Assembly: GCF_023585825.1 (NCBI RefSeq)
Contig: NZ_CP097751.1
Span: 124,001-188,000 of the forward strand
Direction: 5' to 3'
Source: Candidatus Blochmanniella camponoti
GTDB lineage: Bacteria > Pseudomonadota > Gammaproteobacteria > Enterobacterales > Enterobacteriaceae
DNA: 64,000 bases
This document shows positions 39,134 to 49,515 of this stretch, piece by piece. The notes beneath the pieces are model-generated. The model saw only the letters and a program-made list of their open reading frames with translations. It had not been told where the DNA came from and did not search any database. The number at the start of each line of letters is the position of its first letter. Positions within the stretch are counted from its first letter, which is position 1. Position numbers and translations under genes: made by a program.

Positions 39134-39874
39134 GTGATTATTCCTGCGTTAGATATTATTAACGGAAATATAGTTAGACTGTATCAAGGATCTTATCATA
39201 TGCAAACTAATTACGGAGAACCTATATCATTATTGAGAAAATACATACAACAAGGAGCAAAAATGATACATCTAGTTGATCTAGATGGAGCAAAAAATCC
39301 ATCAAAAAAACAAAGTTTATTAATTAGTCAATTAATAAAAGAAGTTACTCCTCTATCTAAGATACAAATAGGAGGGGGTATACGTAACGCTGCAGATGTA
39401 GAAATTCTGTTAGAATCAGGAGCAACACGTATAGTATTAGGTTCTATAGCAGTTACACAACCAAAAATAGTAAAAAAATGGTTTGAATATTTTGATCCAA
39501 ATACTTTAGTGCTAGCGGTAGATATACACGTTTATTCTGAAGAAAATCGAAAAATTGCTATTTACGGTTGGCAAAAAGAAACTAATTTTCAATTAGAACA
39601 AATAATAGAAGAATATTATACTGTAGGTTTAAAACATGTTATTTGCACAGATATCTCCAAAGATGGAACTTTGTTAGGTAGCAATATATCTTTATATCAA
39701 TCAATATGTCATTCTTGGCCGCAAATAGCATTTCAATCGTCTGGAGGTGTTAATAAATTAGCAGAAATATCTAAATTACGTTCTTCTGGAGTAGCAGGAA
39801 TCATTATTGGTCGTGCTTTTTTAGAAAATACATTTACTATCGATGAGGCTATATCATGTTGGCAAAACGGATAA
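39134..39874 (+). CDS. hisA: ProFAR isomerase
   Basis: Isomerises 5'ProFAR to PRFAR. TIM barrel with the phosphate-binding signatures QIGGGIR and QSSGG / GIIIGRAF; catalytic Asp in IPALDI (about residue 7) and in CTDISKDGT. 246 residues against 245. Starts with GTG at 39134, with GGAG nine bases upstream inside the end of hisH; overlaps hisF by 19 bases. Confidence 0.97.
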   Translation: MIIPALDIINGNIVRLYQGSYHMQTNYGEPISLLRKYIQQGAKMIHLVDLDGAKNPSKKQSLLISQLIKEVTPLSKIQIGGGIRNAADVEILLESGATRIVLGSIAVTQPKIVKKWFEYFDPNTLVLAVDIHVYSEENRKIAIYGWQKETNFQLEQIIEEYYTVGLKHVICTDISKDGTLLGSNISLYQSICHSWPQIAFQSSGGVNKLAEISKLRSSGVAGIIIGRAFLENTFTIDEAISCWQNG

Positions 39875-40632
39875 TTCCTTGTCTTGATGTAGCTAATAAC
39901 AAAGTAATCAAAGGAATACAATTTAAAGATCACAAAATTGTAGGAGATATCTTAGAATTAGCAAATAGATATGCAAAATCAGGAGCTGATGAATTAGTAT
40001 TTTATGACATCACGGCATCACCTAATGATCAAGTAGTGAATAAGAGATGGATTTCTCAGATTGCTAAGGTAATAAATATACCATTCTGTGTTGCTGGAGG
40101 CATAAGTACATTAAAACAAGCTAAACAAATTCTTGCATCTGGAGCAGACAAAATTTCAATTAATTCTCCTGCTTTAATTAACCCAATGCTAATCCAAGAA
40201 CTAGCTGATCATCTCGGCACACAATGCGTTGTAGTTAGCATCGATACCTGGCATAATCCTAAAAAAAAGATTTACCAAGTAAAATGCTATACTGGGGACA
40301 GTGCTCGTGCAAAAATCACAACATGGCAAACATTGGATTGGGTTAAAAAAGTACAAGAATATGGAGCTGGGGAAATAGTATTAAATATGATGAATCAAGA
40401 TGGAATGAAAAACGGTTACGATTTAGATCAACTACGGAATATTAGAAAACATTGTAAAGTACCACTTATAGCTTCTGGCGGAGCTGGTACCTATCAACAT
40501 TTCTTAGAAGCCTTTCGTGATGCCGATGTAGATGGGACGTTAGCGGCTTCAGTGTTTCATAATCAAATTATTGATATTCATAAATTGAAACAATTTTTAG
40601 ATAAAGAAGGGATAAAAGTTAGATTATGCTAA
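39856..40632 (+). CDS. hisF: Imidazole glycerol phosphate synthase cyclase subunit
   Basis: TIM-barrel partner of HisH; makes imidazole glycerol phosphate and AICAR from PRFAR and ammonia. CLDVANNKV (catalytic Asp near residue 11), [15 protein letters not shown] (second catalytic Asp), [13 protein letters not shown] and LIASGGAGT are conserved. 258 residues, same as E. coli. HisF can use free ammonia poorly, which is relevant if HisH is low. Overlaps hisI by seven bases. Confidence 0.97.
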   Translation: MLAKRIIPCLDVANNKVIKGIQFKDHKIVGDILELANRYAKSGADELVFYDITASPNDQVVNKRWISQIAKVINIPFCVAGGISTLKQAKQILASGADKISINSPALINPMLIQELADHLGTQCVVVSIDTWHNPKKKIYQVKCYTGDSARAKITTWQTLDWVKKVQEYGAGEIVLNMMNQDGMKNGYDLDQLRNIRKHCKVPLIASGGAGTYQHFLEAFRDADVDGTLAASVFHNQIIDIHKLKQFLDKEGIKVRLC

Positions 40633-41267
40633 TTAAAAATCAGCATCAGCAATTAAATTGGACTAAAAATCATGGTCTAATACCCGCTATCATACAACAT
40701 GCTGAATCAGGAGAAGTATTAATGCTAGGACATATGAATAAAGAATCAATGATAAAAACCGAGCAAACTAAGCATATTACTTTTTTTTCACGCAGCAAAA
40801 ACAGATTATGGACTAAAGGAGAAAAATCTGGAAATATATTAAAATTAATCAATTGGTATTCAGATTGTGATCAAGATGCATTATTAATTTTCGCTTTGCC
40901 TCATGGACCTACTTGTCATAATAATACTAGCAGCTGCTTCCATCCTGGAATAGCAGAATTAAGTTTTCTTCATCAATTAGAAAACATTATATCCTCAAAA
41001 AAAAACATACCATCCCATCTCATTAATACATCCTACACATCTCGTTTATATGATAGTGGTGTCAAACGCATTGCTCAAAAAGTTGGTGAAGAAGGCCTAG
41101 AAACGGCCCTTGCAGCAATTTCCTGTTGTAATACAAAAGAACTCATTAATGAAGCATCAGATCTAATTTATCATTTATTAGTCCTATTACAACATAAATC
41201 ATTAAGTTTTAATGCAATCATCCAGGAATTAAAAATTCGAAATAACGATAACAAATTAAATCAATAA
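40626..41267 (+). CDS. hisI: Bifunctional PR-AMP cyclohydrolase / PR-ATP pyrophosphatase
   Basis: Catalyses steps 2 and 3 of histidine synthesis. N-terminal cyclohydrolase (about 1-115) with [28 protein letters not shown] and CHNNTSSCF cysteines for zinc. C-terminal MazG-like pyrophosphatase (about 120-213) with [10 protein letters not shown] and [14 protein letters not shown]. 213 residues against 203. Last gene of the operon, with an intergenic hairpin after it facing gnd. Confidence 0.97.
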   Translation: MLIKNQHQQLNWTKNHGLIPAIIQHAESGEVLMLGHMNKESMIKTEQTKHITFFSRSKNRLWTKGEKSGNILKLINWYSDCDQDALLIFALPHGPTCHNNTSSCFHPGIAELSFLHQLENIISSKKNIPSHLINTSYTSRLYDSGVKRIAQKVGEEGLETALAAISCCNTKELINEASDLIYHLLVLLQHKSLSFNAIIQELKIRNNDNKLNQ

Positions 41268-41431
41268 ACAGTAATATTATACACATAAAATAATATTATA
41301 ATAAAACCAAACAAACACTAATTTTATTAGTGATGATATATAATATCATATTATATAGGAATACCAATTAATTTATTAAACATACAATAAAAACAGTCCT
41401 AATGAATAAAAACTAATAAATTTTGATATCT

Positions 41432-41460
41432 CCAATATCCCATTATATGTGGGATATTGG
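41432..41460. terminator. Stem-loop between convergent hisI and gnd
   Basis: CCAATATCCCA (41432-41442) / TGGGATATTGG (41450-41460), 7-base loop, then TTGTT; on the other strand it is followed by AGATATCAAAATTT. G-C pairs make it a good bidirectional terminator candidate. Confidence 0.6.
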
Positions 41461-41509
41461 TTGTTACTTAAATTATTTAATTAATATTGAAACAATATTC
41501 TTCTTATAT

Positions 41510-42919
41510 TTATTTTAACCAATCAGTGTGAAACGCACCTTTTTTATCAAAACACGTATAAGTATGTGCTCCGAAACAATCTCTTTGAGCTTGAATAAGA
41601 TTTGCAGGTAACACATTACTGCGATAACTATCATAATACGCTATAGCAGCAGATAACGTAGGCATTGGAATACCGTGTTTAATGCCGCACACTACCACCT
41701 CTCTCAACATTTGGTGGTAATCATTCGCGATATTAACACAATACGGAGACAATAACAAATTAGTAACATCTGGAGTTTGGGAATAAATATCAATAATTTT
41801 TTGTAAAAATTTTGATCTAATTATACATCCCGCACGAAAAATTTGAGCAATTTGTTTGTAATTTAAATCCCAATGATACTTATCAGACGCAATTTTCAAT
41901 TGATAAAAACCTTGCGCATATAAAATAATCTTGCTAAGATACAATGCTTTTCGCGCCTTTTCTAAATATAAACATTTGCTCTCAAAACAATTTTTTCTAT
42001 TAGGTCCTAACAATATTTTTGATGCTTTAAGACGTTGTTTTTTAAGTACAGACATATAACGAGCAAACACTGATTCAGTAATCATACCTAATGGTGTTCC
42101 TAAATCGATTGCATCTTGACTAGCCCATGCTCCAGTACCCTTATTTCCAGCCACATCTAATATAGAATCAAGAATATAATCATGATTAGCATCTTTTCTA
42201 ACGAATATGCGACTTGTTATTTCAATAAGATAACTATTTAATTCGCCTTGATTCCATTTATTAAAAATTTCTCCTAATGCCTCGTGAGTTAAATGAAATA
42301 TATTTTTTATAAAAAAATATATTTCAGCAATTATTTGCATATCTCCGTACTCTATGCCGTTATGTATCATCTTGACATAATGACCAGATCCATTTGGTCC
42401 TATATATGCAACACAAGTTTCATCATTAACACGAGCAGCAATTTTTTTAAAAACCGACTCAACCATTTTATATGCATCAATTTGCCCTCCAGGCATAATC
42501 GATGGCCCTTTTAAAGCCCCTTCTTCTCCCCCAGAAATACCAGTTCCAATAAAGTTTATCCCTTGTTTTGATAACTCAAGATTACGACGCATAGTATCTT
42601 TATAAAATGAATTACCTCCATCAATTAAAATATCTCCCGGATTCATATAAGGGGACAATATTTTTATAACATTATCGATATGCGTTCCTGATGTAATCAT
42701 TAAAAATATAAAACGAGGTTTATTTAAGGATAGTACAAACTCCTCTATTGAATAACATGGGATGATATTTTTTTTTGGATTAGTAGTAACAACTGCATCG
42801 GTTTTATCCTTAGAACGATTGTAAATGGCAACACAATAACCTTTACTTTCGATGTTTAATGCTAAATTTCGACCCATAACACCCATACCGATAATACCAA
42901 TCTTTTGTTGTTTGAACAT
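41510..42919 (-). CDS. gnd: 6-phosphogluconate dehydrogenase, decarboxylating
   Basis: NADP-dependent step of the pentose phosphate pathway giving ribulose 5-phosphate, which is also the substrate for GutQ. N-terminal Rossmann motif [15 protein letters not shown], then [18 protein letters not shown] and [13 protein letters not shown] (catalytic Lys and substrate binding), and the all-alpha C-terminal domain. 469 residues against 468. AGAGGAG precedes the ATG by five bases. It adjoins the his operon as in E. coli. Confidence 0.98.
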   Translation of the reverse strand: MFKQQKIGIIGMGVMGRNLALNIESKGYCVAIYNRSKDKTDAVVTTNPKKNIIPCYSIEEFVLSLNKPRFIFLMITSGTHIDNVIKILSPYMNPGDILIDGGNSFYKDTMRRNLELSKQGINFIGTGISGGEEGALKGPSIMPGGQIDAYKMVESVFKKIAARVNDETCVAYIGPNGSGHYVKMIHNGIEYGDMQIIAEIYFFIKNIFHLTHEALGEIFNKWNQGELNSYLIEITSRIFVRKDANHDYILDSILDVAGNKGTGAWASQDAIDLGTPLGMITESVFARYMSVLKKQRLKASKILLGPNRKNCFESKCLYLEKARKALYLSKIILYAQGFYQLKIASDKYHWDLNYKQIAQIFRAGCIIRSKFLQKIIDIYSQTPDVTNLLLSPYCVNIANDYHQMLREVVVCGIKHGIPMPTLSAAIAYYDSYRSNVLPANLIQAQRDCFGAHTYTCFDKKGAFHTDWLK

Positions 42920-43472
42920 ATCTGCTCCTCTGTGGTATAAGTATGTTATATATTTTAATAATAGTTAAATGATGACTAATTTGTATCTAGTTCATAATAT
43001 GAGAATATTATACATAAATACTTCGATATAAAAATAAAAAGTTTAAACAATATTTAAATATAAATAAAAAACGCAAAGCAATAATCAGCTTTAACAATGT
43101 TATTCAACCGTAATTGACAGAATCAATTGTGAATATTTATTTAAAAAATATCCTTAAAGTGGACCGTGTACATATATTTATTTTATACGTCATAATAAAA
43201 ACTATTATTACACCGTGTTAAATTAAATTTAAAAATGTGTAATAAATTGTAAAACAGAATTTTTATTGAATATAAAACTACCATTACAACAATATTAAAA
43301 CATTAATAAAAACTATTAAACATAACCAAATACAATTTTAAATTATCATAATATATATATATAATAAATATTGTACATTCATGATATGAATTATAAAAAA
43401 CAATTATATTTTAACAATCTATAGTATATGTCGTTATACAATATATTTAAATTTTAAATCCGAAAAATTATT
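42920..43472. other. gnd-metG divergent region
   Basis: 553 AT-rich bases with only a small stem (AATTGA/TCAATT near 43112). Two promoters must be here; none convincingly read. No gene. Confidence 0.45.
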
Positions 43473-45140
43473 ATGACTACAAAAAAAATGCTAGTTACTT
43501 GTGCCCTGCCTTACGCTAATGGTTCACTTCATGTTGGACACATGTTAGAGCATATACAAGCAGATATCTGGGTTCGTTATCAACGCATGCAAGGCAATTG
43601 CGTATACTTTATTTGTGCAGATGATGCGCATGGAACTGCTATTATGCTAAAATCACAACAACTTAATATAGCGCCAGAACAAATGATTGCCCAAATACGA
43701 CAAGAACATCAACGAGATTGCCATAAATTTGGAATTAGCTATGACAACTACTATTCTACTCACAGCGAAGAAACTCGTGAATTACTACATGACATTTACT
43801 TTCGATTAAAAACACGTGGATTCATCAAATCTAAATTTATTTCTCAATTATATGATTCTAAAAAAAATATGTTTTTGCCAGATCGATTTGTTAAAGGAAT
43901 ATGTCCAAAATGCAAAACAGATGATCAATATGGAGATAATTGTGAAACATGTGGTACTATTTATACTTCTTTAGAGCTTATAAATCCCAAATCAGTTATT
44001 TCTGGAACATCTCCGATAATACGCAAGTCCGAACATCTCTTTTTTGATTTACCAGCTTTTACTGATACATTGCGTACATGGATCCGATCAGGAAGCATAC
44101 AAAAAGAAGTAGCCAACAAAGTAGAAGAATGGTTTAAATTAGGTTTAAAACAATGGGATATTTCTAGAGATGCTCCTTATTTTGGATTTAAGATTCCTAA
44201 TTCTTCAGAAAAATATTTTTATGTATGGATGGATGCTCCTATTGGATATATGGGTACCTTTAAAAACTTATGCAAAAAAAACAAAAACATATCTTTTAAC
44301 GACTTTTGGAACTCGAATTCCAAAACAGACTTATATCATTTCATAGGTAAGGATATTATTTACTTTCACTGTTTATTTTGGCCAGCTGTTTTGTCAGGCA
44401 GTCAATTTCGCAAACCAACTAATATATTTGTTCATGGGCATGTTACTTTAAATGGATCTAAAATATCAAAATCTAAAGGAACTTGCATCAACGTAAGTAC
44501 TTATTTATCATGTTTAAACCCAGATTATTTAAGATATTATTATGCCACAAAACTTTCATCTCATACTAACGACATAGATTTGAATTTATCAGATTTTATT
44601 ACTAGAGTAAATTCAGATATTATTAATAAAGTATTAAATTTAGCATCTAGAAACTCTGGATTTATACATCAATATTATAATGGCTACTTGTCGAATACAT
44701 TAACGCATCCAGTTATATATAATATGTTTATTGAATCCAGACATTATATAGGGAAATTATTTCAAAAAAGAGAGTTTAACTACGCAATGCGTGAAATTAT
44801 GAAATTAGCAGATGAAGCTAATCGTTACATAGATAAACATGCTCCGTGGCATATCGCAAAAAAAATAGACCGTAGACAAGAAGCATTATCTATTTATTCT
44901 ATGGGTATTCAGTTGTTTCGTGTACTGATGATCTATTTGAAACCTGTTTTGCCTAAATTAGCTAATTACAGTGAATGCTTTCTCAACACTCGTCTTACAT
45001 GGGACAGTCTTTCTGCGCCTTTATCAAATCATCGAATTAATAAATTCAAAATAATTTTTTCTCGAATCCATCCTGACCACATTGTATCTATAAAAAATAA
45101 ATCTCAATTACATGAACGCCTTCCGGATAATAATACATGA
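43473..45140 (+). CDS. metG: Methionyl-tRNA synthetase, C-terminally shortened
   Basis: Class I synthetase. HVGH (residues 20-23), the zinc knuckle with CPKC and CETC, and KISKS (a variant of KMSKS) identify it. Core and anticodon-binding domain align with E. coli to about residue 548, ending [15 protein letters not shown]. It then stops at 555, whereas E. coli has 677: the C-terminal EMAPII-like tRNA-binding and dimerisation domain is absent, with no relic downstream. Truncated E. coli MetRS of about 550 residues is an active monomer, so this one should work. No clear ribosome binding site. Confidence 0.96.
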   Translation: MTTKKMLVTCALPYANGSLHVGHMLEHIQADIWVRYQRMQGNCVYFICADDAHGTAIMLKSQQLNIAPEQMIAQIRQEHQRDCHKFGISYDNYYSTHSEETRELLHDIYFRLKTRGFIKSKFISQLYDSKKNMFLPDRFVKGICPKCKTDDQYGDNCETCGTIYTSLELINPKSVISGTSPIIRKSEHLFFDLPAFTDTLRTWIRSGSIQKEVANKVEEWFKLGLKQWDISRDAPYFGFKIPNSSEKYFYVWMDAPIGYMGTFKNLCKKNKNISFNDFWNSNSKTDLYHFIGKDIIYFHCLFWPAVLSGSQFRKPTNIFVHGHVTLNGSKISKSKGTCINVSTYLSCLNPDYLRYYYATKLSSHTNDIDLNLSDFITRVNSDIINKVLNLASRNSGFIHQYYNGYLSNTLTHPVIYNMFIESRHYIGKLFQKREFNYAMREIMKLADEANRYIDKHAPWHIAKKIDRRQEALSIYSMGIQLFRVLMIYLKPVLPKLANYSECFLNTRLTWDSLSAPLSNHRINKFKIIFSRIHPDHIVSIKNKSQLHERLPDNNT

Positions 45141-46082
45141 AGACACACAGCACAAATCACCATTTAACATAAACACAATAACGTTAAAAAACTAATTGTA
45201 TTATTGCATACACTATACAAATGAGAACTATACGTGAATTTATTATTAAAAATTTGAAGATATATATATATGGTATAGACTCTTGTTTAAAAAAACATAA
45301 CTTGAAAAAATTTTACATATACATAAATTTAATAATTACATTCAGTACCTTAATGCAGATAAATAAAAATATTTCCTAATCTCATTAAGATGCAACAACA
45401 AATAATATCATTAATTCTGTTAAAATATTTTGAAATGAAACAACACTATATTAACATATGCCGTCTACAACAAAATAATTATAATAAAATTAATTACAAT
45501 AAACAAAATTAAATATTAAACAATTTTAATAAACAATCATTCCTTTCATTTACAAGACTACTACTTGATAGAATTTATTTTATCTACATACGCCATTTAT
45601 ATCAATATTCTTATATAATTTAAAAAATTTTGGTTTCTAACTATACTCATTCATGTTTCCGTTTAAAATATAACTTCTAAAGACAACACTCCTCAACTAC
45701 ATTGTAATAAATTAAAAAAGTCCAAAGTATAAAATGGATATAGATATTAAATCCATATTATTAATTAACACAAATACACTCAATTACACTGAAATTTCAA
45801 TTTTCATGATCTCTTTTTTGAGACACTTAATCATAAAAAATAAATTCTTAGATCAATTTATTTAATAAAAAGCTATGTAAATGATTTTCTACTTAAATTT
45901 ATATTCTGATATACAGTTACAGTTCTATATCAATAAAAAATAAATCTTGAAAACGATTCTAATATATAAGCATACAACATTCCATTTCCATTACACATAC
46001 TTAAACAGATATTATAAAAATTACTATGTCTTTAGAATTCATATTCTATGATATATATAATATTTTAAATAAAAAATATAAA
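45141..46082. other. metG-folE convergent region, gene-free
   Basis: 942 bases, the longest gap in the window. No frame, tRNA, long palindrome or relic of the lost MetG domain is readable. Probably the remains of erased genes. Confidence 0.5.
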
Positions 46083-46748
46083 TTAATGGTTGCAATACAT
46101 AATTGCGTGCAGAAATTCTTTTCTAGTATTCGTATTAGATTCAAATAACCCCCCTAGCGCAGTAGTAGTTGTAGTGCTGCTAACATCATGAATACCCCTA
46201 GCTTTGACACAATAATGTACTGCATCAATAAATATTGCCACATTATCTGTATTAAGTAAGGTTTGCAACGCTAAAAAAATTTGTTTTGTTAATCGTTCTT
46301 GTAACTGCGGTCTTTTAGAAAAAAATTGAACTATTCTATTTATTTTTGACAAACCAATCACATTTTTTTCTGGAATATAAGAAATAGTCACTTTACCATT
46401 AAAAACAATGAAATGATGTTCACAAGTGCTAGTGATATTAATACCCCTCACTGTAATCATTTCATTTATTTGCATTGTATTTTGAATAATTGCAATTTTA
46501 GGAAAATTTGAATAATCTAAACCTGAGAAAATTTCTTCTATATACATCTTAGCTATACGTTTAGGAGTATTTAATAAACTATCATGTTCTAAATCGAGAT
46601 TAAGAAGATGCACAATAGCTCTCATATGATCTTCGATACGACGTTTACGTGTTTGATGATTAATATTCAACTCAATTAATGGATTTTCTAATCCTCGAAC
46701 TGATAAAGCATCACGCACTAATAGCGCTTCTTGTGTCAATATAGACAT
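46083..46748 (-). CDS. folE: GTP cyclohydrolase I
   Basis: GTP to 7,8-dihydroneopterin triphosphate, first step of folate synthesis. Zinc ligands in TSTCEHHF (Cys, His) and HYCVKARG (second Cys), plus the GTP-binding [13 protein letters not shown] [17 protein letters not shown] start at 46748 ([15 protein letters not shown]), which matches E. coli MPSLSKEAALVHEAL; the frame is open 21 codons further upstream but that part has no counterpart. 221 residues against 222. Confidence 0.96.
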   Translation of the reverse strand: MSILTQEALLVRDALSVRGLENPLIELNINHQTRKRRIEDHMRAIVHLLNLDLEHDSLLNTPKRIAKMYIEEIFSGLDYSNFPKIAIIQNTMQINEMITVRGINITSTCEHHFIVFNGKVTISYIPEKNVIGLSKINRIVQFFSKRPQLQERLTKQIFLALQTLLNTDNVAIFIDAVHYCVKARGIHDVSSTTTTTALGGLFESNTNTRKEFLHAIMYCNH

Positions 46749-47647
46749 ATAACTTTCTCTAAAAATACATTCACGAAAAACCTTTCGCATAATATATTGT
46801 ATAATCACCAACTTCGAAACATTTTAATTAAATCAAGTATACATTGATTAATACTAAAAATGCATATTTTATTATTACAAACCCACAACCAAGTATATTA
46901 ATTTTTAAAATTACTTAGATCTTACTTATATAATTACATTTGTTATAAACAACACCTGAACATTACCAACACTTTCATATTTTACAAAATAAATATTATA
47001 ATTTATACAAGAGCATCAATAATGTATTCCTCATTTTTATACATAAATATCTCTGTGAATCACATTTATAATTTTGTAATCTATAAATAAATTATATATC
47101 TATTATATATATTAAAAATATGGAAATTAAATTGTATTTATTCGTTTATTTGTAACATATTTTTTCTATTGAAAATATATTACAAATAATCAAAATTATT
47201 AAAAATTGATCAAATCATTGAAAATATTTATTGTATTACATTTTTATAAATTTTATGATACCATAAATACTTTAAAAAAATAAGATATCGAATTCAATGA
47301 ATATCACGAGTATAGGACCATAAAGCCATCAGGATTTTATGATTTTCACATATTGATATATTTAGTACAAATAAAATATATCGGATTAATATCATCAGAT
47401 GAACCTCATCAGGTATGAATGTTAAATTTTCATTACTTTCATTGTTTAATATATTAAACGGTTGAAATGATTTACTTGAAAATTCATTACGACAGACAAG
47501 TTACTAAATAACATTTATTAGCATATAGTATTTCATTATATAAATGGTTATTCATATTGTATCATGTGATAGGAGAAATCATCGTTTCAAATTTATAGAT
47601 ATTATAATCAAATTATTAATAAAAATATTTAATTAGGTACTACAATA
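46749..47647. other. folE-rplY divergent region
   Basis: About 900 bases. It contains a long imperfect hairpin (47146-47189, listed) and, at 47281-47420, a slightly more G-C-rich patch with small CATAAA/TTTATG and CATCAG repeats that codes for nothing I recognise. It may carry the rplY leader. Confidence 0.45.
47146..47189. repeat. 18-bp inverted repeat with one mismatch
   Basis: Arms 47146-47163 and 47172-47189 pair except at one position (C56 against A), with an 8-base loop. It lies between divergent folE and rplY, so it is not an obvious terminator for either. Confidence 0.5.
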
Positions 47648-47941
47648 ATGTTAACAATTAAAGCTAATTTACGTATTTATCACAAAAAAGGCGCAACAAG
47701 ACGGTTACGTAAACAAAACAAATGTCCAGCTATTATCTACAATAGAGGCCAGGAACCAAGCGTATCCATTATATTGAATCAAAATGATATCTTACATCCT
47801 GAAGCTGTAATACAATTATACAAAAATAATGTTATTCTATTGTTTATTGAAAATCAACAACCTATTACAGTTAAAGTGCAAGAACTACAATATCATCCTT
47901 TTAAGCCCAAATTAATGCATATTGATTTTGCACGTGTTTAA
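47648..47941 (+). CDS. rplY: 50S ribosomal protein L25
   Basis: Binds 5S rRNA in the large subunit. 97 residues against 94: MLTIKANLRIYHKKGATRRLRKQNKCPAIIY matches the start of E. coli L25 and KVQELQYHPFKPKLMHIDFARV the end. In E. coli L25 represses its own translation through its mRNA leader; whether that control exists here cannot be read. There is only a weak ribosome binding site (AGG), in line with the unusual initiation of rplY in enterobacteria. Confidence 0.96.
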   Translation: MLTIKANLRIYHKKGATRRLRKQNKCPAIIYNRGQEPSVSIILNQNDILHPEAVIQLYKNNVILLFIENQQPITVKVQELQYHPFKPKLMHIDFARV

Positions 47942-48258
47942 TAACATTATTTATTTTATAAATAACACCTAATTAAAAAATATATCTTTAGTTATAAATT
48001 AAGATCTGTTTTCTTTGTATAATAAAATATAAATACATATTAATCATGCAACAAAATGTTTATTAATAACTAATGAAATTGAATTTAATAAATATTGCAC
48101 ATAAAATGATAAAATACCAATACACATTACATCAATATATATATAAATATCTGAGTAATCACAAACAAAAACTAACGATCATATTCACGATGAAAATCTA
48201 CAGTTGTGTATTCACAAAAAATAATATTTTTTTACAAATTTTTTAAATAAACCTAAAA
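47942..48258. other. rplY to tRNA-Pro spacer
   Basis: 317 AT-rich bases. A short A/T hairpin directly follows rplY (47949-47967). No gene. Confidence 0.45.
47949..47967 (+). terminator. AT hairpin after rplY
   Basis: TTATTTA / TAAATAA with a 5-base loop, 8 bases after the stop codon. No G-C pairs; weak. Confidence 0.3.
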
Positions 48259-48332
48259 CGGCATGTAGCGTAGTTTGGTAGCGCACCGTCATGGGGTGTC
48301 GGGGGTCAGAGGTTCAAATCCTCTCATGCCGA
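48259..48332 (+). tRNA. tRNA-Pro (anticodon GGG)
   Basis: Acceptor CGGCATG pairs with CATGCCG, discriminator A. The anticodon arm CCGTCATGGGGTGTCGG is the same as in E. coli proL (GGG, with a T-T mismatch in the stem). T arm GAGGTTCAAATCCTC. AAA follows the discriminator, so CCA is not encoded. Its 3' 19 bases overlap the end of ddlA on the other strand. Confidence 0.95.
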
Positions 48333-49420
48333 AAATATTTAAATACAGCACCGTCTACATGATAAAAATAATTATTTTTATCATGTAGATCTAGCGCTAA
48401 TTCTACCAATTTCGTAATTAGCGCTTGAAAATTTAATCCACTTACCTCCCACAATTTAGGATACATACTATCGCAAGTAAAGCCAGGTAACGTATTAATT
48501 TCATTAATAAAAATTTTATTATCCAAATTTAAAAAAACATCTACCCGCGCCATTCCAGAACAATTTAACACTTGAAATGCACGTAAAGCAATATGACGAA
48601 TATCATCACTTATTGCATCATTAATCAAAGCAGGTATCATGATCTGTGCTTTACGTTCCACATATTTATCATAATAAGTATAAAAATTATTATCTGATAA
48701 TATAACTTCGCCACACACACTAATTTTTGGATTATCATTACCCAATACCGCGCATTCCAATTCTCTTCCAATAATAGCTGGTTCTATTAATATTTTATTA
48801 CTAAAAGAGAAAGCCTTGATTAAAGCTAAGTTAAAATCTTCGCATTTAGTAACTTTCGATACTCCTATCGATGATCCTTGATTTGATGGCTTCACAAACA
48901 AAGGTAATCCAAAGATAGAAACAAAATAATCAAAATCTATATTATGCTGGTCCTGAGCTAAAACAGTTCTAAATGGTACCACGGATAAACCCGCGTCACG
49001 CAACAAACATTTAGACACATCTTTATCCATCCCTACAGATGAACTTAAAATATTAGACCCAACAAATGGCAAATTCATCATACACAATAAACCTTGCAAA
49101 GCACCATCTTCTCCTAGTGTTCCATGGACTAAAGGGAAAATAACATCAAATTTTAATAAAATATTTATATTTTTAGTATGCAATTTAAATGGATGAGGAC
49201 AGTTTTGTAACAAAATAGAAATGTTATCATTTTTATGATACGATAAATCATTAAAATTGATATCTTTCAAATGCCAACATCCTTTTTTATCTATCCATAA
49301 AATCATGGCCTCAAAACGAAATTTATCAATAACCTGTGCAATACACATAGCTGATTTCAATGAAATCTCGTGTTCTAAAGAACGACCCCCGCAAATAATA
49401 CCAATGCATAATTTAGACAT
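48314..49420 (-). CDS. ddlA: D-alanine--D-alanine ligase A
   Basis: ATP-dependent joining of two D-Ala for peptidoglycan precursors. DdlA-type: [55 protein letters not shown] (ATP-grasp) and [10 protein letters not shown]. 368 residues against 364. AAGGA lies seven bases before the ATG. After the conserved LALDLHDK the C-terminus is new, and its last five codons and stop (R-H-E-R-I) are the reverse complement of the tRNA-Pro 3' arm. In E. coli ddlA is far from this locus, so a rearrangement is likely. Confidence 0.95.
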   Translation of the reverse strand: MSKLCIGIICGGRSLEHEISLKSAMCIAQVIDKFRFEAMILWIDKKGCWHLKDINFNDLSYHKNDNISILLQNCPHPFKLHTKNINILLKFDVIFPLVHGTLGEDGALQGLLCMMNLPFVGSNILSSSVGMDKDVSKCLLRDAGLSVVPFRTVLAQDQHNIDFDYFVSIFGLPLFVKPSNQGSSIGVSKVTKCEDFNLALIKAFSFSNKILIEPAIIGRELECAVLGNDNPKISVCGEVILSDNNFYTYYDKYVERKAQIMIPALINDAISDDIRHIALRAFQVLNCSGMARVDVFLNLDNKIFINEINTLPGFTCDSMYPKLWEVSGLNFQALITKLVELALDLHDKNNYFYHVDGAVFKYFRHERI

Positions 49421-49434
49421 ATTCTATTCCTTGA

Positions 49435-49506
49435 AACCATTAAATATACTAAAACAGGCGAATTAATGTCTTAATTAATTCGCCTGTTTTAGTATATTTA
49501 ATGGTT
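49435..49506 (-). terminator. Perfect 32-bp inverted repeat between porin gene and ddlA
   Basis: Arms 49435-49466 and 49475-49506 are exact complements around an 8-base loop (TGTCTTAA); the centre of each arm is ACAGGCGAATT / AATTCGCCTGT. It lies 10 bases after the porin stop and 15 before the ddlA start, both on the minus strand. Likely porin terminator, and also a barrier right at the ddlA ribosome binding site. Confidence 0.65.
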
Positions 49507-49515
49507 GACCTATTT

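Noticed and set aside
46749..46811. Upstream extension of folE
   Set aside because: 21 residues with no counterpart in FolE; the start at 46748 matches E. coli.
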